From an uncultured Streptococcus sp. (lineage in GTDB: Bacteria > Bacillota > Bacilli > Lactobacillales > Streptococcaceae), in assembly GCF_959025735.1 (NCBI RefSeq), contig NZ_CAUFJQ010000038.1, forward strand, positions 1-15,594: 15,594 nt of DNA. Direction: 5' to 3'. Below are positions 1 through 6,605 of the stretch, one piece after another. Every line of letters starts with the position of its first letter. Within the stretch, counting starts at the first letter, position 1. The notes beneath the pieces are model-generated. The model did no database searches, was not told where the DNA came from, and saw only the letters and a program-made list of their open reading frames with translations. Both the position numbers and the translations under genes were made by a program.

Positions 1-108
1 GATCACTCGGTTTGATTTTACTTTGTTTCATGGTCATAATCATATACCATTTCTTTTGGATCTTTTGTTTGACTAATACAAAATAGGTCTTCATAGGTCT
101 TCGCATTT

Positions 109-270
109 TTAGCGCCCATTAGGATCATCAGTATAATTTTCTGAATTAGGAGACTGTCCCATCACTATTCGAACTTCGTCTCCCAACTTACGCTGTTCCC
201 ATTCATCCGTGAATCCTTTAAATCGCAATTCTGGAACTTTCTTTTTAACTGAATCATCTATTTTCGCCAT
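109..270 (-). pseudogene. hsdS: Truncated 5' end of a type I restriction specificity gene (hsdS)
   Basis: The minus strand encodes 53 residues beginning MAKIDDSVKKKVPELRFKGF, then TDEWEQRKLGDEV and MGQSPNSENYTDDPNG, and then stops. This is the usual start of a type I restriction-modification S subunit: the PELRFKGFTDEWEQRKLG lead-in followed by the first target-recognition domain. A full HsdS has about 380-420 residues, so roughly 85% is missing. The reading frame ends abruptly after DPNG-R, and the DNA beyond (18-119 in another frame, MGAKNAKTYEDLF...) has no HsdS character, so a deletion or recombination joint lies near 109-120. No hsdM or hsdR is visible. HsdS normally gives the methylase/nuclease its DNA target; this fragment cannot. 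It could be a silent cassette of a shuffling hsdS locus outside the window. Identification is firm; cassette status is a guess. Confidence 0.8.
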
Positions 271-300
271 AGTCCCCACCATTTTATTGGTTTTTCTTGA

Positions 301-363
301 TTTACCTTATCAACAGTAGTTGGTTGGTACCAATGGACGAAAGCTGCTAAGAAGGGGTATTAG
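301..363 (+). other. Possible C-terminal relic of a deleted gene
   Basis: An open stretch after an in-frame TGA (298-300) reads FTLSTVVGWYQWTKAAKKGY and ends in TAG, 20 bp before a strong rho-independent terminator. There is no start codon and no full gene. The tail plus terminator would fit the surviving end of a plus-strand gene whose body was lost. I do not recognise the family, and chance is quite possible for so short a stretch. Confidence 0.2.
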
Positions 364-383
364 TGACAATTAATAAAATGCAT

Positions 384-414
384 GAGGTTGGGCAATGTTG
401 CCCCACCTCTTTTT
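384..414 (+). terminator. Rho-independent terminator
   Basis: GAGGTTGGGCA, loop ATGT, TGCCCCACCTC, then five T. The stem is 11 bp with one mismatch. Only the plus strand has the T-run, so it ends a rightward transcript, yet no intact gene lies upstream of it in the window. Confidence 0.8.
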
Positions 415-415
415 A

Positions 416-424
416 TGATATACT
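416..424 (+). promoter_or_regulatory. Extended -10 promoter of the AEC permease gene
   Basis: TG-A-TATACT lies directly after the terminator T-run and about 70 bp before the ATG at 495. No -35 of good quality is seen, since that position falls in the terminator stem. The TG extension could compensate. Confidence 0.5.
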
Positions 425-494
425 AGAGTAGTTTTTGAGACTTGTAAAAAATGATATTCTCTAGTTCAAATTTATAAAAAGAAAAGGAGAAAAC

Positions 495-1433
495 ATGGAG
501 ATCTTTTTGAGAAGTATATCAGGTATCCTTGTCATTCTAGGTATGATTTTAGTGGGCTTTGTCATAGGTGAAAAAGGCTGGTTTGATGACAAGTCACGTG
601 GCCTGATCGCTAAATTGGTCACTCAAGTTGCTCTTCCCTGCTATATGCTTTACACCATTACGCAGCGCTTCACAGCAGCAGATCTACTTAAAATGTTGCC
701 AGCTTTGCGGTTTCCTGCCCTGTCTATGGTTGTTTTGCTTGGCATCGCGACAGGAGTAGCCAGAATCTTTGCGGTGAGACAGGACCGTCGTGGCCTCTTT
801 ATTTCCATGTTTTTTAACTCCAATACCATCTTCGTGGGACTCCCCATTAACCAAGCCCTCTTTGGAGATGCCAGTATTCCCTATGTTTTGATCTATTACA
901 TGTGTAATACGACCTTTTTCTGGACTTTGGGAACTTATCTCATTCAGCGAGATGGTGAGGGAGAAGCTCAGTTTGATCTCAAAACCAGTCTGAAAAAAGT
1001 CTTTTCTCCGCCCCTTATGGGCTTTCTCTTGGGACTAGTCTTGGTGATGCTACAGATCAAGTTGCCAGCTTTTCTAGCCAGTGATTTACAGTACCTGGGC
1101 AATTTAACAACCCCCTTATCCATGATATTCATCGGTTTGTCAGTGTCTCATGTAGGTGTGAAGCAGTTGGTTCTGGGAAAAGAGCAACTATTGATTCTAC
1201 TAGGTCGCTTTCTGGTTGCCCCTCTCTTGATGGCCTCCATCGTCTACTGGGTGCCTCTTCCAAGTTTGATGAAGCAGGTCTTTATCATCCAGTCCGCTAT
1301 GCCTGTGATGACCAATGCGCCAGTTGTTGCCAGACTCTATGGAGCTGATAGTGACTATGCAGCCGTCATGGTGACAGAAACGACCCTTGCAACCATGGTG
1401 GTGATTCCTATTCTCATGCTGTTGATGGCATAA
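495..1433 (+). CDS. AEC family (auxin efflux carrier-type) transporter
   Basis: A 312-residue, almost wholly hydrophobic protein with about ten membrane helices in two halves, the usual length for the AEC family. The segment FFNSNTIFVGLPINQALFG (residues 106-124) is the conserved family signature, with the Asn and Pro of the broken helix; the second half carries the matching SAMPVMTNAPVVARLYG stretch. Bacterial members move organic anions such as malate, and the malate permease MleP of lactic acid bacteria belongs here. This copy is some 14 kb from mleS and has its own promoter and terminator, so malate is only one possible substrate. The start is supported by AAAGGAGA 5-6 bases upstream. It is a single-gene unit facing a convergent gene across a shared terminator. 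Family call is strong; substrate is unknown. Confidence 0.88.
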   Translation: MEIFLRSISGILVILGMILVGFVIGEKGWFDDKSRGLIAKLVTQVALPCYMLYTITQRFTAADLLKMLPALRFPALSMVVLLGIATGVARIFAVRQDRRGLFISMFFNSNTIFVGLPINQALFGDASIPYVLIYYMCNTTFFWTLGTYLIQRDGEGEAQFDLKTSLKKVFSPPLMGFLLGLVLVMLQIKLPAFLASDLQYLGNLTTPLSMIFIGLSVSHVGVKQLVLGKEQLLILLGRFLVAPLLMASIVYWVPLPSLMKQVFIIQSAMPVMTNAPVVARLYGADSDYAAVMVTETTLATMVVIPILMLLMA

Positions 1434-1448
1434 TAAATAGAAACTACA

Positions 1449-1482
1449 AAAGCTCAAGTTTTTTGAAAACCTGAGCTTTTCT
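1449..1482. terminator. Bidirectional terminator between convergent genes
   Basis: AAGCTCAAGTTTT, loop TTG, AAAACCTGAGCTT, with T-rich ends on both strands. The stem is 13 bp with one mismatch. It serves the permease from the left and the small membrane protein gene from the right, whose stop codon touches the hairpin. Confidence 0.85.
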
Positions 1483-1814
1483 TATATGAGAGCTAATAAA
1501 ATTGTAATCACCAGAGCGATGCCCATCCGAATCAGGTGGTGGACTGGGTGGAAGTTTCCTTTGTGTTTTCCATTCCAATAGGCTCCGTAGCAAATCAAAC
1601 CACATCCGATCAGCCAAAGGACTAGAGAGACAATCGGTAAAAAGAAGTAGAGGATGAGAGATAAGGTCGCAAGGCTACTTCCGATGAGGAGAAATGTATT
1701 TCCTAAAGTGTGATTTCCCTTTTTAAATTCTGAAAGGGAGGCCAATAAGTGAAGAAGAACAAAAGCAAGGGCAAAGAAGGCTGTAAAAAAGCCGAGAAGA
1801 ATGGGGAAGAACAT
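1482..1814 (-). CDS. Small hydrophobic membrane protein, unknown function
   Basis: A 110-residue protein with four likely membrane helices (about residues 3-27, 38-58, 60-80 and 90-109), short charged loops (SEFKKGNH, NGKHKGNFHPVHH) and no cysteine pair or catalytic motif beyond one GCGLICYG segment. I do not recognise a named family. The start is set by AAAGGAAA seven bases before ATG. It lies 34 bp downstream of the HXXEE gene on the same strand with no hairpin between them, so it is probably the last gene of the leftward unit that begins with the SczA-like regulator. The histidine-rich loop near residues 93-97 might touch metal, but that is speculation from context. Confidence 0.7.
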   Translation of the reverse strand: MFFPILLGFFTAFFALAFVLLHLLASLSEFKKGNHTLGNTFLLIGSSLATLSLILYFFLPIVSLVLWLIGCGLICYGAYWNGKHKGNFHPVHHLIRMGIALVITILLALI

Positions 1815-1848
1815 AGGGTTTCCTTTCTAAGATATGATTGCCTGAGTA

Positions 1849-2319
1849 CTATTTTTTATGACTGATTTTATGAAGAATCATAAATGATACTACAAGATTT
1901 AAAATAATAACCAAGAAGGTAAAAAGAGAGTAACCATAAAGTTTAATTGGAAATTCATTTTTGAGATTGCAAAGAGCAAACAAACTTGTTAAAATGCCCG
2001 TTAACAACCCAGGCACATATTTTCGAATAACGACTGTCTGAATCAGATGTCCGAACACATGGTAGATATAAGCGATTATGATGCTTGCGTAAATGCTATA
2101 GTTGTTAAACTGGTAACTAAGATATAGCGACGTCATTAGGATCAGAAATTGCTCCAAGACAATGGCATTGAAAGCAAAAGGAGTGTAACAAGATGGGATT
2201 CGATTATCTGGAAACTGTGCTGATAATTTTTTGACAAAGGATGGCATCCAAATGATTTCTTCAAGTTCGTGAAGCATGAAGAGTGATGGAAATAGAAAGT
2301 AAAATTGCACGCTGGTCAT
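1849..2319 (-). CDS. HXXEE domain membrane protein
   Basis: A 156-residue membrane protein matching the HXXEE family by its eponymous motif: H17-E-L-E20-E21 in the first helix (FMLHELEEIIW). Other family-like features are E56 in a helix, HVFGH (H87, H91) and the RKYVPG turn at 99-104. The His/Glu residues placed inside hydrophobic segments suggest a metal or acid-base site in the membrane, but the biochemical role of the family is not established to my knowledge. About five helices are expected. ATG is preceded by AGAAGGGAG with eight bases spacing. It starts 15 bp after the stop of the TetR regulator gene and is followed after 34 bp by another membrane protein gene, so the three are likely one transcript. 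A link to zinc is inferred only from that neighbour. Confidence 0.8.
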   Translation of the reverse strand: MTSVQFYFLFPSLFMLHELEEIIWMPSFVKKLSAQFPDNRIPSCYTPFAFNAIVLEQFLILMTSLYLSYQFNNYSIYASIIIAYIYHVFGHLIQTVVIRKYVPGLLTGILTSLFALCNLKNEFPIKLYGYSLFTFLVIILNLVVSFMILHKISHKK

Positions 2320-2334
2320 TGAAAATACTCCCTT

Positions 2335-2910
2335 CTAGTTCGAGCCCACTTTTAAAATCTCCAAATAAAATTGGATCACTTCTTGTTCGGTGTAGGACTT
2401 GCCTTTTTTCAACCACCAGCTGAGGGTTTCGATGAAATGGCTGACGACCAGGTGTTTGAGGTAGGAGTGAGGGATGGTTGGATGGGACTTGATAAGTTCG
2501 TCGGCTACCATTGGGTAGACATCGTGTTCTAGTTCTTTTCGCAGTTGCCGTATAAAATAATCGTTTTTAGAGAGCAAGAGACTGGTCACATGATCTTGAT
2601 TTTTCTTGAAATGCTGAAAGATATGAGCCAGATAGTCTTGTGGTGAGAGGTGTTCAGCACGCTCAAAGAGATGGTGAAAGAGCTTTTGACAGAGTTCATC
2701 TAGCAATAATTCCTTACTTTCGTAATGGCTGTAAAAGGTTGATCGCCCCACATCGGCTAAGTCAATGATTTCCTGAACCGTGATGGCCTCGTAGTCTTTT
2801 TGGTTGAGTAATTGTAAAAAAGCTTGATAGATAGCTTTTCGAGTTTTGGTGATGCGACGATCCTGTGCTGTCATATGGACACTTCGAACAAACTGTTCAG
2901 TAACGTACAC
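2335..2910 (-). CDS. sczA: TetR-family regulator, SczA-like (zinc-responsive control of czcD)
   Basis: A 191-residue TetR protein. The DNA-binding domain spans about 20-75 with the recognition stretch VQEIIDLADVGRSTFYSHYESKE; the rest is a helical ligand domain containing several His and Asp/Glu residues. It is divergent from a CzcD-type exporter, the arrangement of pneumococcal sczA/czcD, where SczA senses zinc and controls czcD. The ortholog call rests on that synteny and general similarity. The start is unclear: GTG at 2910 has AGGATAGGGG about 13 bases upstream, while ATG at 2874 (MTAQDRRITKTR) has no visible ribosome binding site but is a more typical N-terminus. An extended -10 lies at 2984-2992, and a 17-bp palindrome just downstream of it could give autoregulation. 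Two membrane protein genes follow closely. Confidence 0.8.
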   Translation of the reverse strand: MYVTEQFVRSVHMTAQDRRITKTRKAIYQAFLQLLNQKDYEAITVQEIIDLADVGRSTFYSHYESKELLLDELCQKLFHHLFERAEHLSPQDYLAHIFQHFKKNQDHVTSLLLSKNDYFIRQLRKELEHDVYPMVADELIKSHPTIPHSYLKHLVVSHFIETLSWWLKKGKSYTEQEVIQFYLEILKVGSN

Positions 2911-2960
2911 CCTAAACGGTTTGCCCCTATCCTTTCTGTTGTGAATGTTAGATAATGATA

Positions 2961-2977
2961 ATGAACATGATGTTCAT
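2961..2977. promoter_or_regulatory. 17-bp palindromic operator between sczA and czcD
   Basis: ATGAACATGATGTTCAT is a perfect inverted repeat of 8 bp around one central base. It lies where the -35 region of czcD would be and just after the extended -10 of the regulator gene, so one bound dimer could act on both. Binding by the adjacent TetR protein is inferred. Confidence 0.65.
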
Positions 2978-2983
2978 GAATCT

Positions 2984-2992
2984 ATTATAACA
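2984..2992 (-). promoter_or_regulatory. Extended -10 promoter of the TetR gene
   Basis: On the minus strand TG-T-TATAAT, about 75 bp before the GTG start. On the plus strand the same bases give TATTAT/TATAAC as a poor -10 for czcD without a -35 consensus, which fits an activator-dependent czcD promoter. Confidence 0.5.
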
Positions 2993-3006
2993 AAGGAAAT
3001 AGGATT

Positions 3007-3912
3007 ATGAAGACAAAACATGCGGTCTGGATCGCTTTTTTCTTGAATTTGAGTTATGCCATTGTTGAGTTTATTGCAGGAGGGATTTTTGGATCCAGCG
3101 CTGTCCTTGCGGATTCGGTCCATGACTTGGGGGATGCGATCGCTATTGGGATCTCCGCCTTTTTGGAGAGCATTTCTAACCGTGAAGAAGACAGCCACTA
3201 TACCTTGGGCTACAAGCGCTTTAGCCTTTTAGGGGCCATGGTAACGGCTGTGATTCTCATGACAGGGTCCATTCTGGTTATTTTAGAAAATATAACGAAA
3301 ATATTTCACCCACAACCTGTCAACGATGAGGGCATTCTCTGGCTTGGAATCATAGCCGTCAGCATCAATGTGCTAGCGAGCCTCGTCATTCGCAAAGGGC
3401 AAACCAAGAACGAATCCATTCTCAGCCTGCACTTTCTTGAAGATACTTTGGGTTGGGTGGCTGTCATCCTAATGGCCATTGTTCTCCGATTTACGGATTG
3501 GTATATCCTGGATCCGCTCCTGTCCCTTGCTATTTCCTTCTTTATTCTGTCCAAAGCCATTCCACGTTTTTGGAGCACGCTCAAGATTTTCCTCGATGCC
3601 GTGCCAGAAGGAGTAGATATCCAGCAAGTCAAGAGTGATTTGGAGCGGTTGGACCATGTCGCTAGTATCAATCAGCTCAATCTTTGGACCATGGATGGTT
3701 TGGAAAAAAACGCCATTGTCCATGTTTGTCTGGAGCATGTCAAGCATATGGAGGTCTGTAAAGAGTCTATCCGCACCTTGCTCAAAGAGAGTGGATTTCA
3801 AAATGTTACCATCGAAGTGGATGAAGACTTGGCGACCCACCGCGCCCACAAGCGAAATATCGAAGAACTGGAAGTGGATCAAGGTCATGGGCATGATCAT
3901 CACCATCATTAA
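3007..3912 (+). CDS. czcD: Cation diffusion facilitator, zinc exporter CzcD
   Basis: A 301-residue member of the cation diffusion facilitator family, with six membrane helices in the first 190 residues and a cytoplasmic C-terminal domain. Metal-site residues are H39 and D43 in helix 2 (VHDLGDA) and H142 and D146 in helix 5 (LHFLEDT); the His/Asp set is that of zinc-selective members. The DPLLSL of helix 6 is at 169-174. The tail ends GHGHDHHHH (293-301), a histidine cluster that probably binds metal in the cytosol. The protein exports Zn2+, and perhaps other divalent ions, in exchange for protons. ATG 3007 follows AAAGGAAATAGGA. It is divergent from the SczA-like regulator and is followed after 78 bp by an alcohol dehydrogenase gene with no terminator between. 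Confidence 0.92.
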   Translation: MKTKHAVWIAFFLNLSYAIVEFIAGGIFGSSAVLADSVHDLGDAIAIGISAFLESISNREEDSHYTLGYKRFSLLGAMVTAVILMTGSILVILENITKIFHPQPVNDEGILWLGIIAVSINVLASLVIRKGQTKNESILSLHFLEDTLGWVAVILMAIVLRFTDWYILDPLLSLAISFFILSKAIPRFWSTLKIFLDAVPEGVDIQQVKSDLERLDHVASINQLNLWTMDGLEKNAIVHVCLEHVKHMEVCKESIRTLLKESGFQNVTIEVDEDLATHRAHKRNIEELEVDQGHGHDHHHH

Positions 3913-3990
3913 TGACGAGTTGGTACGAGCAGAAGCCTAAGAAAAAGTGTATACTGTAGGTAAGTAAGCAATAGAAAGTAGGTTGTTCCT

Positions 3991-5028
3991 ATGAAGAAAA
4001 CAGTTTATACAAAAGCTGGGCAAGTGGGTCTAGTAGAAGTTGAACGTCCGCAAATCGAAGCGCCGGATGATGTTATTCTCCGCATCGTCCGCACATGTGT
4101 CTGTGGATCCGATCTCTGGAGCTACCGTAATCCAGATATTGAAGCAGGGCATCAAAATAGTGGCCACGAAGCCATTGGGATTGTCGAAGAAATCGGAGAA
4201 GCTATTACAACGGTCAAACCAGGAGACTTTGTCATCGCACCTTTCACCCATGGTTGTGGGGAGTGTGATGCCTGTCGTGCTGGCTACGATGGGACGTGTG
4301 ACCGTCATATCGGCACCAACTGGTCTGATGGGGTGCAAGCGGAGTACATGCGCTTCGAATACGCCAACTGGGCCCTTGTCAAAATTCCAGGGCAACCATC
4401 AGATTATACAGAAGCCATGCTCAAATCTTTCTTGACGCTGGCAGATGTCATGCCGACGGGCTACCATGCGGCGCGTGTAGCAGACGTGAAGCCTGGTGAC
4501 AAAGTAGTGGTCATCGGGGACGGTGCCGTTGGTCAATGTGCAGTGATCGCAGCTAAGATGCGGGGAGCGTCACAAATTGTCCTCATGAGTCGCCACGAAG
4601 ACCGCCAACAGATGGCTTTGGAATTTGGTGCGACAGCAGTCGTAGCGGAGCGTGGTGAAGAAGGCATTGCCAAGGTCCGTGAAATCCTTGGTGGCGGAGC
4701 AGATGCGGCCCTTGAATGTGTCGGTACCGCAGCAGCTGTTGATCAAGCCCTTGGGGTGCTTCATAATGGTGGGCGTTTAGGTTTTGTCGGTGTCCCTCAT
4801 TACAATAATCGTGCCCTTGGTTCGACCTTTGCCCAAAACATTTCGGTGGCAGGTGGGGCAGCCTCTGTTACTACCTATGACAAGCAGTTCTTGCTCAAGG
4901 CTGTACTTGATGGCGACATCAACCCAGGTCGCGTCTTTACTCATAGCTATAGCTTGGATGAGATTGATCAAGCCTATAAAGATATGGATGAACGTAAGAC
5001 GATTAAGGCTATGATTGTACTGGACTAA
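3991..5028 (+). CDS. Zinc-dependent alcohol dehydrogenase family oxidoreductase
   Basis: A 345-residue medium-chain dehydrogenase. Catalytic zinc ligands are visible: C38 in CVCGSDLW and H59-E60 in GHEAIG. The structural zinc lobe has four cysteines, C89, C92, C95 and C103 (CGECDACRAGYDGTC). The nucleotide fold has the GDGAVG loop at 176-181. It should oxidise an alcohol or reduce an aldehyde with NAD(P)H; the substrate cannot be read. In Streptococcus pneumoniae a zinc ADH (adhC) also lies near czcD, with a MerR-type gene nmlR; here no MerR gene is present. Co-transcription with czcD is likely, though TATACT at 3950-3955 might be a local -10. The gene is closed by a 15-bp hairpin. The start is ATG after a weak GTAGG-like site. 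Confidence 0.88.
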   Translation: MKKTVYTKAGQVGLVEVERPQIEAPDDVILRIVRTCVCGSDLWSYRNPDIEAGHQNSGHEAIGIVEEIGEAITTVKPGDFVIAPFTHGCGECDACRAGYDGTCDRHIGTNWSDGVQAEYMRFEYANWALVKIPGQPSDYTEAMLKSFLTLADVMPTGYHAARVADVKPGDKVVVIGDGAVGQCAVIAAKMRGASQIVLMSRHEDRQQMALEFGATAVVAERGEEGIAKVREILGGGADAALECVGTAAAVDQALGVLHNGGRLGFVGVPHYNNRALGSTFAQNISVAGGAASVTTYDKQFLLKAVLDGDINPGRVFTHSYSLDEIDQAYKDMDERKTIKAMIVLD

Positions 5029-5030
5029 CG

Positions 5031-5067
5031 AAAAAATTCTAGTAGAAAATATCTACTAGAATTTTTT
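5031..5067. terminator. Bidirectional terminator, 15-bp perfect stem
   Basis: AAAAAATTCTAGTAG, loop AAAATAT, then the exact complement ending in six T. It serves the dehydrogenase gene and the convergent ltrA gene, whose TAA stop lies inside it. Confidence 0.92.
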
Positions 5068-6211
5068 AATACAATTCCCAATCCGGACTTGAAAATTTCT
5101 TGGTTCGGGTCATATAAAAATGGATAAAGTGAACTTCCATTGCTAAAGTCATCACGGTTGCGATGGTAATGACAATGGTTGGATTGGCTGAGAAAAGAAG
5201 GGAGAGAACCAGTCCGATAAGGAACATCCCTGCTTGCAAACCATAATAGAGCTTGTCATACTTGAGGTGACTCTTGTTAAAATAGCCATTTGCAAGGATA
5301 GCAGCTTGAAAGAGGCCGATACCCGTATAGAAGAAGCCAGTCGCAAAATGGTGATGGACTTCTGGATTGACCAAGAAACTCATAGACACAGTCACCATAA
5401 TCAAGCCGATGAAAATTGGATAGTGACTATAAATTAGGAAGATTCCCTTATTCTTTCCTTCTTCATCAATGGCATGGTCAAACTTACCAAAGTAATTCAT
5501 AAAGAGGTTGACCATGATGATAAAGTAAAGGATAGAGTGGATAGAGAAATTTTCAAGTGTAAAAAAATCTGCAAGGCCCATAATCATCTCACCAAAAGTG
5601 ATGATAACTAAAAGCGAGATGCGTTCAATCAGGTGGGGGAGATTAATCTGAAAAAGACTTGTATGTCGAGTTAAGATAATAGGCATGACGAAGGTCAAGA
5701 GAATCCCTAGCATATAGACATAGATACCAAAATCTATCGGAAGAAGTGCAGCTATGTAGATAGCCAAGGTCCTGAGCCCTGTCATCCAAAGAAAGCCCTT
5801 GATACTTTTTCGATTGGCTGGAGTAGTAGACTTACGCAAATACTCTACTAAGTATTGGAGAAATAGGGTTAAGGTCAGGGTTCCCACTGTCCAGCAGAAG
5901 GTATGAAAGTAGCTCTGCCAGTCATTGGTAATCATGTTTGAGATTAAGAGCAACATTGCCATATTGATGAACATGACGGTCATATTGAAAAGGGAATTCT
6001 TTCCATAGCGGTTGGTATAGACGGTCTGAATTATCCAAGAATTGACCAAAACCAGAAGTGTCATCAGGAAACCAAAGATGGCATCTAATGATAAGACTCC
6101 ATGGTGAAGATGATGGATAAGGGCAGTGGTTTTGGAAATAGCGTAAACAAAGACCAGATCATAAAAGAGTTCACTATACTCAACCCGTTTGTGTTTGATA
6201 AGATTTGACAT
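5066..6211 (-). CDS. ltrA: LtrA family (low temperature requirement A) membrane protein
   Basis: A 381-residue protein with about ten to eleven membrane helices. Family hallmarks are VEYSELFYDLVFVYAIS at residues 10-26 and PHLIERISLLVIITFGEMI at 192-210, with the conserved E and R residues in hydrophobic surroundings. LtrA was first described in Listeria, where mutants grow poorly in the cold; the molecular activity is unknown. ATG is preceded by AGAAAGGA, and an extended -10 lies about 35 bp further up. The gene forms a unit of its own, with a terminator shared with the dehydrogenase gene. The length matches the family. The cold phenotype should not be assumed for this organism. Confidence 0.85.
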   Translation of the reverse strand: MSNLIKHKRVEYSELFYDLVFVYAISKTTALIHHLHHGVLSLDAIFGFLMTLLVLVNSWIIQTVYTNRYGKNSLFNMTVMFINMAMLLLISNMITNDWQSYFHTFCWTVGTLTLTLFLQYLVEYLRKSTTPANRKSIKGFLWMTGLRTLAIYIAALLPIDFGIYVYMLGILLTFVMPIILTRHTSLFQINLPHLIERISLLVIITFGEMIMGLADFFTLENFSIHSILYFIIMVNLFMNYFGKFDHAIDEEGKNKGIFLIYSHYPIFIGLIMVTVSMSFLVNPEVHHHFATGFFYTGIGLFQAAILANGYFNKSHLKYDKLYYGLQAGMFLIGLVLSLLFSANPTIVITIATVMTLAMEVHFIHFYMTRTKKFSSPDWELY

Positions 6212-6243
6212 GGGTTATCCTTTCTGCGATGTTTGAACAATTT

Positions 6244-6252
6244 ATTATATCA
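6244..6252 (-). promoter_or_regulatory. Extended -10 promoter of ltrA
   Basis: On the minus strand TG-A-TATAAT, 32 bp before the ATG. No good -35 is seen. Confidence 0.6.
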
Positions 6253-6325
6253 GAAAAATGACAGTATATGATGGAAGGAAGGGGAGTAGACCAATCAATT
6301 TCATTGTGACGCAAATTGTCATTAC

Positions 6326-6433
6326 ATGACAACAGTTGATGTAGCCTATTTACTAGGATACTCCGAAGTGTCTTCCTTCTCACGAGCCTTTAAAAAATGG
6401 ACCGGACAGACTATTTCAGAGTATCGCGAGTAG
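6326..6433 (+). pseudogene. 3' relic of an AraC-family regulator gene
   Basis: Thirty-five residues starting MTTVDVAYLLGYSEVSSFSR and ending FKKWTGQTISEYRE. This is the second helix-turn-helix and the closing motif of AraC/XylS DNA-binding domains (AxLLGYxExSxFSRAFKRWTGxSPxxYR). The frame stays open upstream to 6290, and CHYM just before matches the LHYL of intact homologs, so the break is near 6310-6320. The other 200-300 residues are missing and no ribosome binding site is present. A terminator follows 40 bp later, probably the original one. A deletion scar is the simplest reading. Confidence 0.85.
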
Positions 6434-6472
6434 ATGCAGACAGAAGCTTAACAGCAGAAATTTCCATTATCA

Positions 6473-6500
6473 ACACCAGATGTATTCATCTGGTGTTTTT
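6473..6500 (+). terminator. Rho-independent terminator after the AraC relic
   Basis: ACACCAGATG, loop TATT, CATCTGGTGT, then T4: a perfect 10-bp stem. It insulates the following ABC operon promoter. Confidence 0.9.
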
Positions 6501-6529
6501 ATCTTTCTGAAAAAAATGAAATTTTCTAC

Positions 6530-6558
6530 TTGACAAGTGAGTGTTCACTCACTATAAT
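6530..6558 (+). promoter_or_regulatory. Consensus sigma-70/SigA promoter of the ABC exporter operon
   Basis: TTGACA (6530-6535), exactly 17 bp, TATAAT (6553-6558). This is a perfect consensus, so it would be very active unless repressed. The spacer is occupied by a palindrome. Confidence 0.93.
6536..6553. promoter_or_regulatory. Operator 1, within the -35/-10 spacer
   Basis: AGTGAGTGTTCACTCACT, a perfect 18-bp palindrome that fills the spacer and ends on the first base of the -10. A bound dimer would exclude RNA polymerase. The likely binder is the TetR protein encoded at 8426-9055. Confidence 0.88.
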
Positions 6559-6574
6559 AGATTTATCATTAAAA

Positions 6575-6592
6575 AGTGAGTGAACACTCACC
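6575..6592. promoter_or_regulatory. Operator 2, in the leader
   Basis: AGTGAGTGAACACTCACC holds a 16-bp perfect palindrome (GTGAGTG-AA-CACTCAC) with the same half-site as operator 1, its centre 39 bp downstream. It ends just before the GGGAGGA ribosome binding site (6594-6600). Confidence 0.87.
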
Positions 6593-6605
6593 TGGGAGGA
6601 AGTAA

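Noticed and set aside
18..119. 33-codon minus-strand frame MGAKNAKTYEDLF... overlapping the end of the hsdS fragment
   Set aside because: It looks protein-like and may be the tail of another gene joined at the scar, but I could not assign a family and there is no ribosome binding site.
495..1433. Naming the AEC gene mleP
   Set aside because: The family fits, but the gene is some 14 kb from mleS with its own promoter, and substrate cannot be read from sequence.
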